Part shown: piece by piece, positions 34,219 to 43,733 of the stretch | Layout of the letters: every line of letters begins with the position of its first letter | Position numbering within the stretch: the first letter of the stretch is position 1 | Assembly (NCBI RefSeq): GCF_004331465.1 | Contig: NZ_SJKB01000015.1 | Location: forward strand, 62,001 to 126,000 | Direction: 5' to 3' | DNA from: Kribbella pittospori | GTDB taxonomy: Bacteria > Actinomycetota > Actinomycetes > Propionibacteriales > Kribbellaceae | Length of the DNA stretch: 64,000 nt | Made by a program: the position numbers and the translations under genes | The notes under the pieces: model-generated | Seen by the model: the letters and a program-made list of their open reading frames with translations, nothing else | Told to the model about the DNA's origin: nothing | Database searches by the model: none

Positions 34219-36690
34219 TCAGTTGGCTGTGAGCTTCTGAGTGATCGCGTCCCGGCTGGTCTCTGGGTCGTCGGTGTGGTCGACGCCGAGCTCTGCGAGA
34301 AGGCCGAGGGCGGTCTGCCAGTGCTGCCTGGCCCCGGCCGGGTCGCCCAGGACGGAGTACGCCGCGCCGAGGCCGTCCTCGGCCCGCGCGAGATCGGCAC
34401 GCAGTCGCTTCCGCTCGGCCAGGAGTTGAGCCTGCCGGTGGTGCTCGAGCGCGGACCGGCCGTCACCGAGGTCGACGTACGCGCGTCCCATGCCCTGGTG
34501 TGCCTCGTACTGCCAGTTCCGGTTCCCGGTGCGGACCGCTACCGCGAGCACTTCGCGGTAGGAGTCCAGCGCGGATGACGGGTCGCCGCTGCGGCGGCGG
34601 GCGTTGCCCAGGTTGTACATGCCGGCGAGCTCGCCGATGGGTAGACCCTCCTCGCGCGACAGTGCCACCGCACGGCGGAACCCGTCCACGGCTGCGGCTG
34701 TTCGGCCGAGCTCCGCGTCAGCCCGGCCACGGCCGATCAGGGCGTCGACCTCCCGCGCCCGGTAGCCGACTCGCCGAGCCAGAGCGAGGGCCTGGTCGAA
34801 ATGGCTCACGGCCGTCCGGTACGCGCCCTCGCTCAACCGGGCATGGGCCACAGTGGAGTGCGACTCCAGCTGCCCCAGCTCGTCGCCGGCGTCCTCTGCC
34901 AGCCGCAGTGCGCGGATGAGGTGCTCGTCGGCATCAACGGGGCTGCCGCCGTACTGCACTGTCGCAGCCAGCCCGATGTGCGCCTCCACCTCCACCAGAG
35001 TCAGTCCGTCCGCGGCGGCAAGCGACAGCGCCTGGGCGAAGTGGTCGGCGGCGCCCTGGTAGTCGTTCTGGCGCCGGCGTATCCGGCCGATGTCCCCGTG
35101 CGCCCTGGCTGCGGCGGCCCGGTCGCCCAGATCGTCAGCGGACTCCAGCGCCAGCAGGTGCAGTACGTCGGCCTCGCCGAGCCGGTCGCGCATGATCAGC
35201 CGGCGGTGCACCAGGCCGGCCAGGTCGCCCACGTACCGATGCAGCTCGAGTTCGCGGGCGGCTCGGGCAGCGGCCACCACGTTCGGCAGCTCGGTGTCGA
35301 GCCATCCGTTCGCCTGGTCCGCGGTCCAGTCCGGCGGGTCCACCACGTACGGCGGTTCCGGTCGGCGACTGCGGGTGTACGGATGGGCCAGATCCATCGC
35401 AGCACTCGCCCATGCGCAGTAGTGGTCGAGGAGTCTGGTCAGCGCAGCCGACCGGTCCTGCGCAGTCTCGGTGGCCTGGGCGTGCCGGGCCGCATGGGCG
35501 CGGGTGAGGTCGTGCAGGCTGTACCGCCCGGCCGGGCCCTCGTCGAGCAAGTGCAGGTCTTGCAGCGTCTCCAGCGCTGAGCGGGCGGCGACATCATCAG
35601 TGCCGAACAGCGCTGCGGCCGCTCCGAGGTCGATATCCGGGCCGGGGATCAGGCCGACCAGACGGTAGGCGCGCCGGGTCGGCTCGTCCAGGGCGGCGTA
35701 CGACAGGTCGAGGGCGGCGGACACTCCGAGCGTTTCGTCATCGAGCCGGTCGAGTACGGCGGCACGTTGCTCCTGCAACCGTAGTACGAGGTCGGCCAGT
35801 TGCCACGAGGGCCGGGACCGCAGCCGGGCCGCCGCGATCCGCAGCGCGAGTGGCAGTCGGCCGCAGAGCTCGACCACCTCGGTCAGCTGATCGGAGCTCG
35901 GCCCTGTGGACTCCGAAGCACGGGCGAACAGGTCGATGGCTTCCGGCCGGGGCAGTGTGCCGAGCCGGATGGTCGCACCCCGGTCGAGGCTCGCGAGCGT
36001 GTGGCGGCTGGTGGTGAGGACCTGGCAGGTCGCAGTGGCCGGCAGCAGCGGCGCGACCTGACCGGCGCCGGCCACGTTGTCGTACACGAAGAGCAGCCGT
36101 CGGTCGGCGACCAGGCTGCGGAACAGACCCGCGCACTCCTCGACATCGACCGGGAGCTGATCGCCCGGCACACCCAGCGCCCGCATGGTCCGCGCCAGCG
36201 CCTGATCCGGTTCGAGCGGGTGCATGCGGTCGCTGAACCCGTGCAGGTCGATGAAGATCTGGCCGTCGGGGAAGTCCGGCGCCAGCAACCGGCCCGCCTG
36301 GACCGCGAAGGCCGTCTTCCCAACCCCCGCCATGCCTTCGACAGCAATGACGGACCGGCCTTCGGCGACGCGCGCGTGCAAGGCGGCGAGCTCCTCGTGC
36401 CGGCCGACGAAGTGCGAAGGGGCGGGCGGCAACTGGTGCGGCCTGTCGGGGACCGTGAGCGTCGCTCCGCGCGCGGCGGCCGCCAGCTCGAGCGACTCGT
36501 CGTCGGTCAACCCGAGAACCTCCGCGACCAGCCGCAGGGAGCTGCCACGCGGCCGGACGGACTCTCCGGTCTCCCAACGCCGCAGGGTCCGTGGATCGAG
36601 ACCGGATCGCTGCGCGAGCTCTTCCTGGGTGAACAGGGCGCGCTCCCGCCACCTGCGCAGCAGCTCCCCGAAGGTCGACGGACCGGTCAC
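34219..36690 (-). CDS. XRE-HTH, NB-ARC ATPase, TPR transcriptional regulator
   Basis: 823 residues. Helix-turn-helix at 5-65 (FGELLRRWRERALFTQEELAQRSGLDPRTLRRWETGE), NB-ARC ATPase with Walker A EGMAGVGKTA near 116-125, 'LFVYDNVAG' Walker B, the 'GRLPLALRIAAARLR' ARC1 motif, winged helix near 345-410, then TPR repeats from about 490 to the end. GTG at 36690 has GGGGAGG upstream at good spacing and is preferred to an upstream codon at 36729. Signal-sensing STAND regulators of this build often control secondary metabolism; no target is evident. Confidence 0.88.
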   Translation of the reverse strand: MTGPSTFGELLRRWRERALFTQEELAQRSGLDPRTLRRWETGESVRPRGSSLRLVAEVLGLTDDESLELAAAARGATLTVPDRPHQLPPAPSHFVGRHEELAALHARVAEGRSVIAVEGMAGVGKTAFAVQAGRLLAPDFPDGQIFIDLHGFSDRMHPLEPDQALARTMRALGVPGDQLPVDVEECAGLFRSLVADRRLLFVYDNVAGAGQVAPLLPATATCQVLTTSRHTLASLDRGATIRLGTLPRPEAIDLFARASESTGPSSDQLTEVVELCGRLPLALRIAAARLRSRPSWQLADLVLRLQEQRAAVLDRLDDETLGVSAALDLSYAALDEPTRRAYRLVGLIPGPDIDLGAAAALFGTDDVAARSALETLQDLHLLDEGPAGRYSLHDLTRAHAARHAQATETAQDRSAALTRLLDHYCAWASAAMDLAHPYTRSRRPEPPYVVDPPDWTADQANGWLDTELPNVVAAARAARELELHRYVGDLAGLVHRRLIMRDRLGEADVLHLLALESADDLGDRAAAARAHGDIGRIRRRQNDYQGAADHFAQALSLAAADGLTLVEVEAHIGLAATVQYGGSPVDADEHLIRALRLAEDAGDELGQLESHSTVAHARLSEGAYRTAVSHFDQALALARRVGYRAREVDALIGRGRADAELGRTAAAVDGFRRAVALSREEGLPIGELAGMYNLGNARRRSGDPSSALDSYREVLAVAVRTGNRNWQYEAHQGMGRAYVDLGDGRSALEHHRQAQLLAERKRLRADLARAEDGLGAAYSVLGDPAGARQHWQTALGLLAELGVDHTDDPETSRDAITQKLTAN

Positions 36691-36851
36691 ACCTGCCTCC
36701 CCGTCGCAGTTTAGGGCGCAGGAGGTCACGACCGGCCGCCGCTGCCGTGAGGCCTGCCGGAAGTGTCCGCAAGATGTCCGGTCGACGACCTGGGACCGGT
36801 GCGTGCCGCCGTGAAGAGTCGATCAGGACGCCAGCCACCCCGGGAGGACAG

Positions 36852-37022
36852 ATGCACGCCCACCACTGGACGACCAAGTCCCGGCACCGGACCAGCCAAG
36901 GCACGATCGGGTACCAGCACTGCACCTGCGGCCGCTGGCGCATCCACCGCGACACCACGGTCCACGCCCCCGAGACCGTGGCGATCCTGTCGGCCGTCCC
37001 ACCATCCGACCGACTGCACTGA
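36852..37022 (+). CDS. Small basic hypothetical protein
   Basis: 56 residues starting MHAHHWTTKSRHRTSQGTIG, then 'YQHCTCGRWRIHRDT'. GGGAGG lies four to five bases before the ATG. The Cys-x-Cys-Gly and several His could bind a metal. Length, ribosome site and G+C codon pattern support a real gene, but I cannot assign a function. Confidence 0.6.
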   Translation: MHAHHWTTKSRHRTSQGTIGYQHCTCGRWRIHRDTTVHAPETVAILSAVPPSDRLH

Positions 37023-37079
37023 CCGGAACGCAGGCCCGGCGGCCATCCCTCCACGCCGCCGGCCCTCGCCGCGTGGGCT

Positions 37080-37682
37080 TCAGCCCTTCAGTACGTCGTA
37101 CACGAGATGTGTGACGCGGTCGCCCTGGACGACCTGCGACGGGTTGTCGAGCATGAGCGGCTCGGACAGCGGACCGGTCGCCCAGAACGGACGGCCCGAA
37201 CCGAAGACCACCGGGACGAGATTGACGACGACCTGGTCGATCAGCCCGAGCCGCAAGGCCTGTCCGCCGATCTGGCCGGCAGCCACATCGACGATGCGGT
37301 CTTCACCGGCGTACTCCCGCCCCGCCTTGATGCCTTCCTCGACGCTGCCGACGAAGGTGAACGGCGCCGTACCGGCGTGCTCCCAGTCCTTCGGTGGTTC
37401 GTGCGTCACCACGAAGACATGCTCGCCGGCGGCCGGTACGCCGTTCCAGCCGTTGGTGAGGTCGAACAGGCGGCGGCCCATGATCACGCACGCGATGCCC
37501 TTGTAGTGGTTTCGCGTGAAGTCGGCCGATGCCTGGGTGGTGCTGACCTTGTCGTCGCTGCCTTCGAAGGACCAACTCACGTCCCCGTTGCTCAACCAGT
37601 CGAACAGCGGTCCGACGCCGTCGCTGTCGTCGGCCATGTAGCCGTCGAGGGAGACAATCGCTCCCATGATCGTCTTAGCCAT
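37080..37682 (-). CDS. RibD C-terminal/DHFR-fold reductase family protein
   Basis: 200 residues: 'MAKTIMGAIVSLDGYMADDSDGVGPLFDWLSNGD', 'CVIMGRRLFDLTNGW', 'DVAAGQIGGQALRLGLIDQVVVNLVPVVFGSGRPFW', the full set of RibD_C landmarks including the G-G NADPH turn. GGAGGG upstream of the ATG. The family is NADPH-dependent, with substrates mostly unknown. Related in fold, but not close in sequence, to the gene at 8365-8898. Stands alone. Confidence 0.88.
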   Translation of the reverse strand: MAKTIMGAIVSLDGYMADDSDGVGPLFDWLSNGDVSWSFEGSDDKVSTTQASADFTRNHYKGIACVIMGRRLFDLTNGWNGVPAAGEHVFVVTHEPPKDWEHAGTAPFTFVGSVEEGIKAGREYAGEDRIVDVAAGQIGGQALRLGLIDQVVVNLVPVVFGSGRPFWATGPLSEPLMLDNPSQVVQGDRVTHLVYDVLKG

Positions 37683-37792
37683 CAGACCCTCCCAGGTGTG
37701 CAGGTAGTGGATCTGACGATAGGAGCACGGCCGCCCGCTCCGAATCAGTCAGACGACTGGTGCTGTCGTACGCGACGGGTGGTGCGGATGGG

Positions 37793-40462
37793 CTACGGCG
37801 TCAGTCCGGCGAGCTGCGAGCGTCTGCTGACGCCCAGCTTGGGGTAGGCCTTGTAGAGGTGGTGACCGACGGTGCGTGGACTGAGGAACAGCTCGGCGGC
37901 GATCTCCCGGTTGCTCATGCCCTGCGCGGCTCGGCGTACGACCTGCAACTCCTGCGGGGTGAGCTGGCCGGCACCACCGATCCCGGTCGCCGGCTCCGGA
38001 GCGGTGTCGCCGAGCGCAGTCAGCTCGGTGCGGACGCGTCGTTCCCAGCCGTACGCCGCGATCCGCTCGAACGTGCTGAGCGCCTCCATTAGTTGTGCCC
38101 GGGCCGCCGTACGACGGCGATTGCGTCGCAGCCACTCGCCGTACGCTAGACAGGTGCGCGCGCGGTCGTACGGTCCACATTCTTCGAGACGCAGCGCCGC
38201 CTCGAAGGCCTGCTGCGCCTGGCCTCCCTCGCTGAGTAAGGCCTCGCACCGCAGTACGAGCGCTTGTGCCGCGGGGTTGCCCGATTCTGTCGCCCACTCG
38301 ATCAGCGCCGGGAGGTACCGCCGCGCACGATCCGTCTCACCTGCCCGTACGGCGGCCTCGACGTGATCGGGGATCGCGCGCACGGCCACGTCCCGGCCGG
38401 ACGGTCCGTCGCAGACTCGCTCGAGACGGTCGAGTGCGGCGGCAGGCTGGCCGGCCATCAGATCCACCAACGCCAGGCCCCAGGTCACCAGAGCTGCCGA
38501 CATCCGGTGCTGCCTGGTGTCGCCCAGCACCAGGTCTGCCTGCTCGCCGGCTGAGGCGTCGCCGCGAACTGCGGCAAGCCAGGCCGAGATCGACGTCAGT
38601 ACGACGACCTGCAGGTCGTGACCGAGGTCGGTCGCGAGCTCGATCGCTTCGGTCACCGTCGCTTCCGCGTCCTGGAAGCGGCCGGTCACCAACTGTGCGA
38701 GCGCGAGTGGTTCCTGCGCATACGGCAGCCAGCCGAGCGCGCCGTCAAGGCGCAACGTGGCGACGTGGCTTTCGAGCAGTTTGAGCGCCAGGGTGTCCTC
38801 CCCGATGAGCACGGCCATGTACCCGGCCGTCAGCCGGTCGAGCGTGGCGTCCAGCTCAAGGGCAGCGGGCAGCAGCGTCCGCATCGAGGCGACCGCGGGC
38901 TTGACGTTCCCGAGCAACAGGTCGCTGAAGCCGATCAACGCCTCGGCCAGGCCACCGGGGACGGACTGTAGTTGCTCAGCGCAACGACCAAGCAGGACAG
39001 GATCGGCCGCGTCACGCGCACACCACGTAGCCTCGGCAAGGATGGACACAGCACGGTGTGGGTCGGTCGAAACGATCGGTACGGCGGCGGCCAGAGACAG
39101 CGCACTCGCCTCGGCGGGAGAGATGCGCTCGTACGCGACCTGGGCCCTGATCCAGTTGGCCTCGGCCCGTTCGCTGGGTTGTCTGGTCAGCGCGCCGCCG
39201 GCCGCGGCCAGCTCGGCCGCATGATCGAGCCCGCCCGCGTCGTACGTCGCTCGAGCTGCTCCGACGAGACGCCTGGCTCGGTCGGCGCGGTCGTTGCTGA
39301 GCTGTGCGGCCCGTTCCAGCGCTCGCGCCGCGGACGCCGGGCCGCCGCGCCCGACCGCACGGAGCGCGGCGCGTTCGAGCTCCGCGGCGGCCAGGTCATC
39401 GGTGCCACCGGCAGCGGCGGCGAGGTGCCACGCGCGCCGGTCGGCGTCACGCGGGTCCGAGAACGACTCCGCCAGCGCTTCGTGCGCGGCCACCCGTTGG
39501 GCGAACGGCGCGTCCTGGTAGACCGCCGATCGGATCAACGGGTGCCGGAACTCGACGGAGTCGGAGGTCACCCGGACGAGTCGCTCCTGCTCGGCCTGCT
39601 CGAGGTCCGCGGCAGCCAGCCCCAGAGACGCGGCGGCGGCCAAGAACGCCTGGAGCTCTGAGGTGTGGTCGGCGGCGGCAAGTAGCAACGCTCGCTGCGC
39701 GTTCTCCGGCAAAGCGCGGACCTGCAGGCGGAAGTGCTCCTCCAAGCGTCCACTCGCAGGCAGCGGTGCGACTGGCGCTGACGGACGATCGGCGCGATCG
39801 CTCGCCGCCAACTCCAGGATGGCCAGCGGATTCCCTTCGGATTCCGCGAGGACACGCTCGGCTGCCTCGCGCGGCAGCGTACGAACGCTGGCCAGCAGAC
39901 GAGTCGAGTCCGGTTGATCCAATCGTTTGAGGGCGATGCTTTCCAGCCCGGCGGCAGGGAACGGTCGGTCGCCGTCCCGCGCGGCGAAGATCATCGCGAC
40001 CGGGTCGGTGTGCAGGCGCCGTACGGCGAACAGCAGTGCGTCGATCGAGGATCGGTCGAACCAATGCGCATCGTCGACCAGGCACAGCAGCGGCCGCTCC
40101 TCAGCCAGGTCGGAGAGCAACGTCAGCACTGCTGCTCCGACCGCCGGCGGTCCACCCGGCAAGGTGCTCGCGCCGAACGCGGTCCGCAGTGCCTGACCTT
40201 GACGACCCGGCAACGCGTCGAAGCGATCGGCGAAGCGAGCAAGCATCAACTGAAGTCCGGCGAACGGAAGCTCGGCCTCGGACTCGATGCCGACGACCCG
40301 CAGTACCCGCATGCCGTCAGCAGCAGCCGCCGCATGGTCGAGCAACGCGGTCTTGCCGATCCCCGCCTCGCCCCGCACCACCAGCGACCCACACCGGCCC
40401 TCACCGGCCTCGGCGAGCACCCGCTCCACCGAAGCCCGCTCCACCGCCCGCCCCACCAGCAT
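37793..40462 (-). CDS. Large ATP-binding LuxR-type (LAL) transcriptional regulator
   Basis: 889 residues. Starts MLVGRAVERASVERVLAEA, the usual LAL opening; Walker A GEAGIGKTALL at 31-41, Walker B LLCLVDDAHWFD near 135, a long helical TPR-like middle, and a C-terminal LuxR HTH 'LTPQELQVVRRAAQGMSNREIAAELFLSPRTVGHHLYKAYPKLGVSRR' in the last 60 residues. The ATG at 40462 is set by homology; the open frame extends 200 bp upstream without support. Divergent from the GNAT gene. Target unknown. Confidence 0.9.
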   Translation of the reverse strand: MLVGRAVERASVERVLAEAGEGRCGSLVVRGEAGIGKTALLDHAAAAADGMRVLRVVGIESEAELPFAGLQLMLARFADRFDALPGRQGQALRTAFGASTLPGGPPAVGAAVLTLLSDLAEERPLLCLVDDAHWFDRSSIDALLFAVRRLHTDPVAMIFAARDGDRPFPAAGLESIALKRLDQPDSTRLLASVRTLPREAAERVLAESEGNPLAILELAASDRADRPSAPVAPLPASGRLEEHFRLQVRALPENAQRALLLAAADHTSELQAFLAAAASLGLAAADLEQAEQERLVRVTSDSVEFRHPLIRSAVYQDAPFAQRVAAHEALAESFSDPRDADRRAWHLAAAAGGTDDLAAAELERAALRAVGRGGPASAARALERAAQLSNDRADRARRLVGAARATYDAGGLDHAAELAAAGGALTRQPSERAEANWIRAQVAYERISPAEASALSLAAAVPIVSTDPHRAVSILAEATWCARDAADPVLLGRCAEQLQSVPGGLAEALIGFSDLLLGNVKPAVASMRTLLPAALELDATLDRLTAGYMAVLIGEDTLALKLLESHVATLRLDGALGWLPYAQEPLALAQLVTGRFQDAEATVTEAIELATDLGHDLQVVVLTSISAWLAAVRGDASAGEQADLVLGDTRQHRMSAALVTWGLALVDLMAGQPAAALDRLERVCDGPSGRDVAVRAIPDHVEAAVRAGETDRARRYLPALIEWATESGNPAAQALVLRCEALLSEGGQAQQAFEAALRLEECGPYDRARTCLAYGEWLRRNRRRTAARAQLMEALSTFERIAAYGWERRVRTELTALGDTAPEPATGIGGAGQLTPQELQVVRRAAQGMSNREIAAELFLSPRTVGHHLYKAYPKLGVSRRSQLAGLTP

Positions 40463-40550
40463 CGCAGCAGCGTAACCCCAACAACGGGCCCACATGTGCG
40501 AGCATGATCGCCGATTCGACTCCTGCCAGGCACGCCAGATCGGAGCAGCT

Positions 40551-41156
40551 GTGTCCACTGTTACCGCTGCGGAATTCACTTGGCCGCTAGGCGACGACGC
40601 CGTACTGATCCCGCGGACGGCCGCGATCGCGGAGGCGCACTTCGCTCTGGTGCAGGCCAACTATCAACGTCTCGCGCAGTGGTTCGGAGACGCGTACCAG
40701 GAACCACCGGTGCTGGAGGAGACCCGCGCAAACCTGGTGGAGGCTGGGCAGGGCTGGCTGAACGGATCGTTGCTGCCGCTGTCCATCGCGGTCAAGGCGG
40801 ACAACGGCTGGCGCCTGGTCGGCTGGGCCCAACTCGAGATCAACCGTCAGGCGCGTTCGGCCGAGATCGGCTACTGGCTCGACACCGACTTCGTCGGCCG
40901 TGGACTGATCAGCCGAACCGTCACCGCCGTACTAGACCACGCCTTCGGCCCACTCGCCCTGCTCCGAGTCGGGCTATGCACCACGATCGACAACACCCGC
41001 AGCCGCAACGTAGCCGAACGCATGGGCTTCACCCAGGAAGGCGTACTCCGCGAAGCCGCCGCCTTCCCCACCGAACACCGCGACCTCGTGATCTACGGCC
41101 TCCTGGCCCGCGAATGGCGGTCGACGACCAGAGCTGACGCCACGCCGCGCCGCTAG
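40551..41156 (+). CDS. GNAT N-acetyltransferase (RimJ/RimL-like)
   Basis: 201 residues. The acetyl-CoA-binding section 'AEIGYWLDTDFVGRGLISRTVTAVLDHAF' (R/Q-x-x-G-x-G/A variant as FVGRGL) and 'NTRSRNVAERMGFTQEGVLREA' are typical of RimL/RimJ-type acetyltransferases acting on protein N-termini or small amines. GTG at 40551 with GGAG five bases upstream. It ends 2 bp before the convergent membrane gene. Natural substrate unknown. Confidence 0.88.
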   Translation: MSTVTAAEFTWPLGDDAVLIPRTAAIAEAHFALVQANYQRLAQWFGDAYQEPPVLEETRANLVEAGQGWLNGSLLPLSIAVKADNGWRLVGWAQLEINRQARSAEIGYWLDTDFVGRGLISRTVTAVLDHAFGPLALLRVGLCTTIDNTRSRNVAERMGFTQEGVLREAAAFPTEHRDLVIYGLLAREWRSTTRADATPRR

Positions 41157-41158
41157 CG

Positions 41159-41476
41159 TCAGCTCTGGTCTCTTCGGTGGAACAGGGTGCGGTTGCGCCA
41201 TGGGTTGTTGTGCCAGTTCCTTGCGTGGATGAGGCCGACGGCGAGCAGGCCGACCGCTGCGGCGGCGTACCCGGGCAGTGGGTGGCCGGACACCTGGGCG
41301 TAACGCCAGGAGATCGCGGCGATCACGAACGCCACCCAACCGACCACGACGTTCACCGTTGCGGATTGCCCGAACGGCGTTGGGTTGGTCCGTCCGGTGC
41401 TGCCGAGCATGAAGTACGGAAGCCCGTTGCCGATGAAGAAGCCGGCCACGAGCGCGAGCAGGACCGTCGTCAGCAT
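41159..41476 (-). CDS. Small three-helix membrane protein
   Basis: 105 residues with hydrophobic segments at 1-25, 42-60 and 70-85, a conserved-looking GNGLPYFMLG stretch and a basic C-terminus. The start overlaps the stop of the TetR gene (TGATG), so it is translationally coupled to the regulator and very likely under its control. This 'TetR plus small membrane protein' arrangement suggests a regulator with its own target. Not further recognised. Confidence 0.75.
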   Translation of the reverse strand: MLTTVLLALVAGFFIGNGLPYFMLGSTGRTNPTPFGQSATVNVVVGWVAFVIAAISWRYAQVSGHPLPGYAAAAVGLLAVGLIHARNWHNNPWRNRTLFHRRDQS

Positions 41477-42054
41477 CAGGCGTCGCCCGCCTGGTGGCGA
41501 AGAAGCGGGAGCAGTACGTCGTCCACGAGTCCGGTCAGGAACTCGTCGTCCAGCGGCTCACCGGTGACGAACGCACGCGAGAACAGCATCGCCGAACTGA
41601 GCTCCGCGAGCAGCGCGCGGTTGATCGCAGCCGGCAACTCACCTCTGGCGACCGCTCGATCGATGGCTGGGTCGAACGCCTGCCGTTTGTCGTCGACCAT
41701 CCGCGCTCGTACCGTCCGCGCCAGTTCCTCGTCGTGATGCATCGCCGTCAGCAGCCCGAGCAGCAAACCGGAGTCCTGCCCGGTCAATCCGTCGCGCATC
41801 CCCTGCAACGTGCCCAGCACATCGGCGCGCAGATCCCCCGGATCCGGCCGCTCGGCCATCCGCTGCCCGGTATGCCGCTCCACCGCGGCCACCACCAACT
41901 CAGCCTTACCCGACCACCGCCGATAGATGGTCGCCTTACTCGCACGAGCCCGCAACGCGATCGCATCCATGCTCATCCGGTCGTACCCGATCTCAGCCAG
42001 CAACCCCAACGTCGCCCCCAGAATCGCCTCCTCCCGAACCTCACCCCGCACCAC
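41476..42054 (-). CDS. TetR/AcrR-family transcriptional regulator
   Basis: About 192 residues. HTH at 5-50 (EEAILGATLGLLAEIGYDRMSMDAIALRARASKATIYRRWSGKAEL), then a helical ligand-binding domain with 'FVTGEPLDDEF'. The start is uncertain: GTG at 42054 or 42051, or TTG at 42066. A perfect 23-bp palindrome (42067-42089) lies directly upstream, so the gene is probably autoregulated. Coupled to the downstream membrane protein by TGATG. Confidence 0.88.
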   Translation of the reverse strand: MVRGEVREEAILGATLGLLAEIGYDRMSMDAIALRARASKATIYRRWSGKAELVVAAVERHTGQRMAERPDPGDLRADVLGTLQGMRDGLTGQDSGLLLGLLTAMHHDEELARTVRARMVDDKRQAFDPAIDRAVARGELPAAINRALLAELSSAMLFSRAFVTGEPLDDEFLTGLVDDVLLPLLRHQAGDA

Positions 42055-42066
42055 CCACCACCCCAA

Positions 42067-42089
42067 GTGAACGAAACCGTTTCGTTCAC
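42067..42089. promoter_or_regulatory. Perfect TetR-type operator
   Basis: Arms GTGAACGAAAC and GTTTCGTTCAC around a single central C, 11 bp each without mismatch, directly before the TetR gene start. The GAAAC-GTTTC core is a common TetR-family half-site form. Confidence 0.7.
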
Positions 42090-42104
42090 ATTATCACCGC
42101 GGGG

Positions 42105-42983
42105 TCAGGTGTGGTTCTTCTTGTAGGTGGTTGTTTGGGGGCAGGGGTGGAAGTCGATGGATTGGTAGAGCTTTGCGGCGACGGGGTAGGCGGGGTCGCC
42201 TCGGGGGTTGACTATTGCTTGGGTTGCGCCGGCGTCCCGCAAGGCTGTGAGGGCGGCGAGGTTGACGGCGGTGGCGAGGCCTCGGCGGCGGTGGGCGGGG
42301 TCGGTTCCGACCGGCTCGATCAGGCCGACCTTGTTCGCCTCGTCGAGCCAGGCCAAGGAGGTGGAGACGAAGTTGCCGTCGTGATCCTCGACGACCCAAT
42401 CGAGCTCGTGCCGGTACGGCCAGGCGTTCATCACGGATTGATAGGTGTCCGCAGACAGCGTCGAGCCGAAGTCGGACCAGGTCGCGCGGTGTCCCGCACT
42501 GCGTCGTTCGGCCTCATCCGGGCGCACGTGACGAAGCAGGTACCCGTCGGGACAGGACGGGACCGCGACCGACGCGAGCGACCTGTGGTGGTGCGTGACG
42601 AACGGTGCCTCTACGTCAGCCCGGTAACCAGCGGACTCGAGCGCCGCGGTCAGGTGTACTTCGGTCTCGAGCACGGAGCAGGTGAGTTCCGGCGCAGAGG
42701 CGACCTCTTCGAACCAGGCAATGACATCCGCCGCCAACTCAAGACGGGACACGTCGGTCACCAGCGACAGGTGTCCAGGAAGCTCCACCCATCCCCAAGC
42801 GACAGTCTCGCCGTTGTCCTCCCACAGCGAGGTCCGCCATGTGGATTCGACGCCGGGAACAGTACGGCGTTGCCACGCCAGATCACCGATATGCCAGTTC
42901 GAGTCGACGGTCCAGAGACGTTGAACCAGCCGCTGCATCGCCCGAAGGTCGTCAGCTCCACGGAAGTCCCGGCGACTCGTCAT
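42105..42983 (-). CDS. GNAT-fold acetyltransferase
   Basis: 292 residues. The C-terminal GNAT core has 'VGLIEPVGTDPAHRRRGLATAVNLAALTALRDAGATQAIVNPR' with the RRGLAT pyrophosphate-binding loop; the N-terminal half is a diverged second GNAT-like half (WVELPGHLSLV...), as in tandem GNAT proteins. Its start overlaps the stop of the methyltransferase by four bases (ATGA), so the two form an operon. Substrate unknown. Confidence 0.83.
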   Translation of the reverse strand: MTSRRDFRGADDLRAMQRLVQRLWTVDSNWHIGDLAWQRRTVPGVESTWRTSLWEDNGETVAWGWVELPGHLSLVTDVSRLELAADVIAWFEEVASAPELTCSVLETEVHLTAALESAGYRADVEAPFVTHHHRSLASVAVPSCPDGYLLRHVRPDEAERRSAGHRATWSDFGSTLSADTYQSVMNAWPYRHELDWVVEDHDGNFVSTSLAWLDEANKVGLIEPVGTDPAHRRRGLATAVNLAALTALRDAGATQAIVNPRGDPAYPVAAKLYQSIDFHPCPQTTTYKKNHT

Positions 42984-43612
42984 GGCTCGTAGTGGCGGAA
43001 GGTGAAGAGATGGGTGCCGGGGACAAAGGGCTGAGGAGTGCCGGTGTAGCGGTGGACGCCTACACCGAATCCGACAGCAGGGTCGGAGAGGTAGAGGCGT
43101 TCGAAGTCGCGCGATTCAAACCAGGAGCAGATCTCGGGCACCAGATCGGGGTCGTCGCGGTGGCGGGTCCAGATCACGGGAGCACCAGAGCCACACAGCT
43201 GCGGGAGCGCAGCGATCGTGCGCTGGATGTCTTCGTCGCTGATGTTGCCGAAGATTCCGCAGGCCAGCACGATGTCCGCGGGCACCATCCCGGCGTACTG
43301 ATCGATGAGGGCAGCGTCGCCTGCGCGGATCTCGACTTGATCGAGTCCGAGTGCGCGAGCGGCTGAGGCGGCACGGTCGGCGATCTCGGGGTCGAGCTCG
43401 ACCAGCCGGGCATGCACATCACCGCGGCGTGGATGATCGGCCAGGACCTCGAGTACGTCGCGGCCTTGGCCGGCGCACAGGCTGACGATGCGCAGCGGTC
43501 CGGCAGCGCAGTCCGCCAAGGCGGACCGGAGCTGTGTCTGCACGACCTTCAACCGCTGGGACAGCACCGACCCCGGGTCGTCGTACTCGTCGTGCCAGGC
43601 GGACCAGTCCAT
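42980..43612 (-). CDS. Class I SAM-dependent methyltransferase
   Basis: 210 residues. SAM-binding motif I is 'LRIVSLCAGQGRDVLEVLA' near 40-58, motif II 'ARLVELDPEIADRA', and motif IV 'PADIVLACGIFGNISDED'. ATG at 43612 follows AGGAG. It is the first gene of a two-gene operon with the GNAT protein. The fold is clear, the substrate is not. Confidence 0.85.
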   Translation of the reverse strand: MDWSAWHDEYDDPGSVLSQRLKVVQTQLRSALADCAAGPLRIVSLCAGQGRDVLEVLADHPRRGDVHARLVELDPEIADRAASAARALGLDQVEIRAGDAALIDQYAGMVPADIVLACGIFGNISDEDIQRTIAALPQLCGSGAPVIWTRHRDDPDLVPEICSWFESRDFERLYLSDPAVGFGVGVHRYTGTPQPFVPGTHLFTFRHYEP

Positions 43613-43733
43613 GCGCTAGCTCCTCTCAGGAACTTCCTATCAAGTTCTCAGTGCAATCACGGGCCGATCGCGGAACCCTGCCCGTCCCAGCTCCGTTGAC
43701 GGACGAAAGTCCGCCAGGCGAAGGGACGACAGC

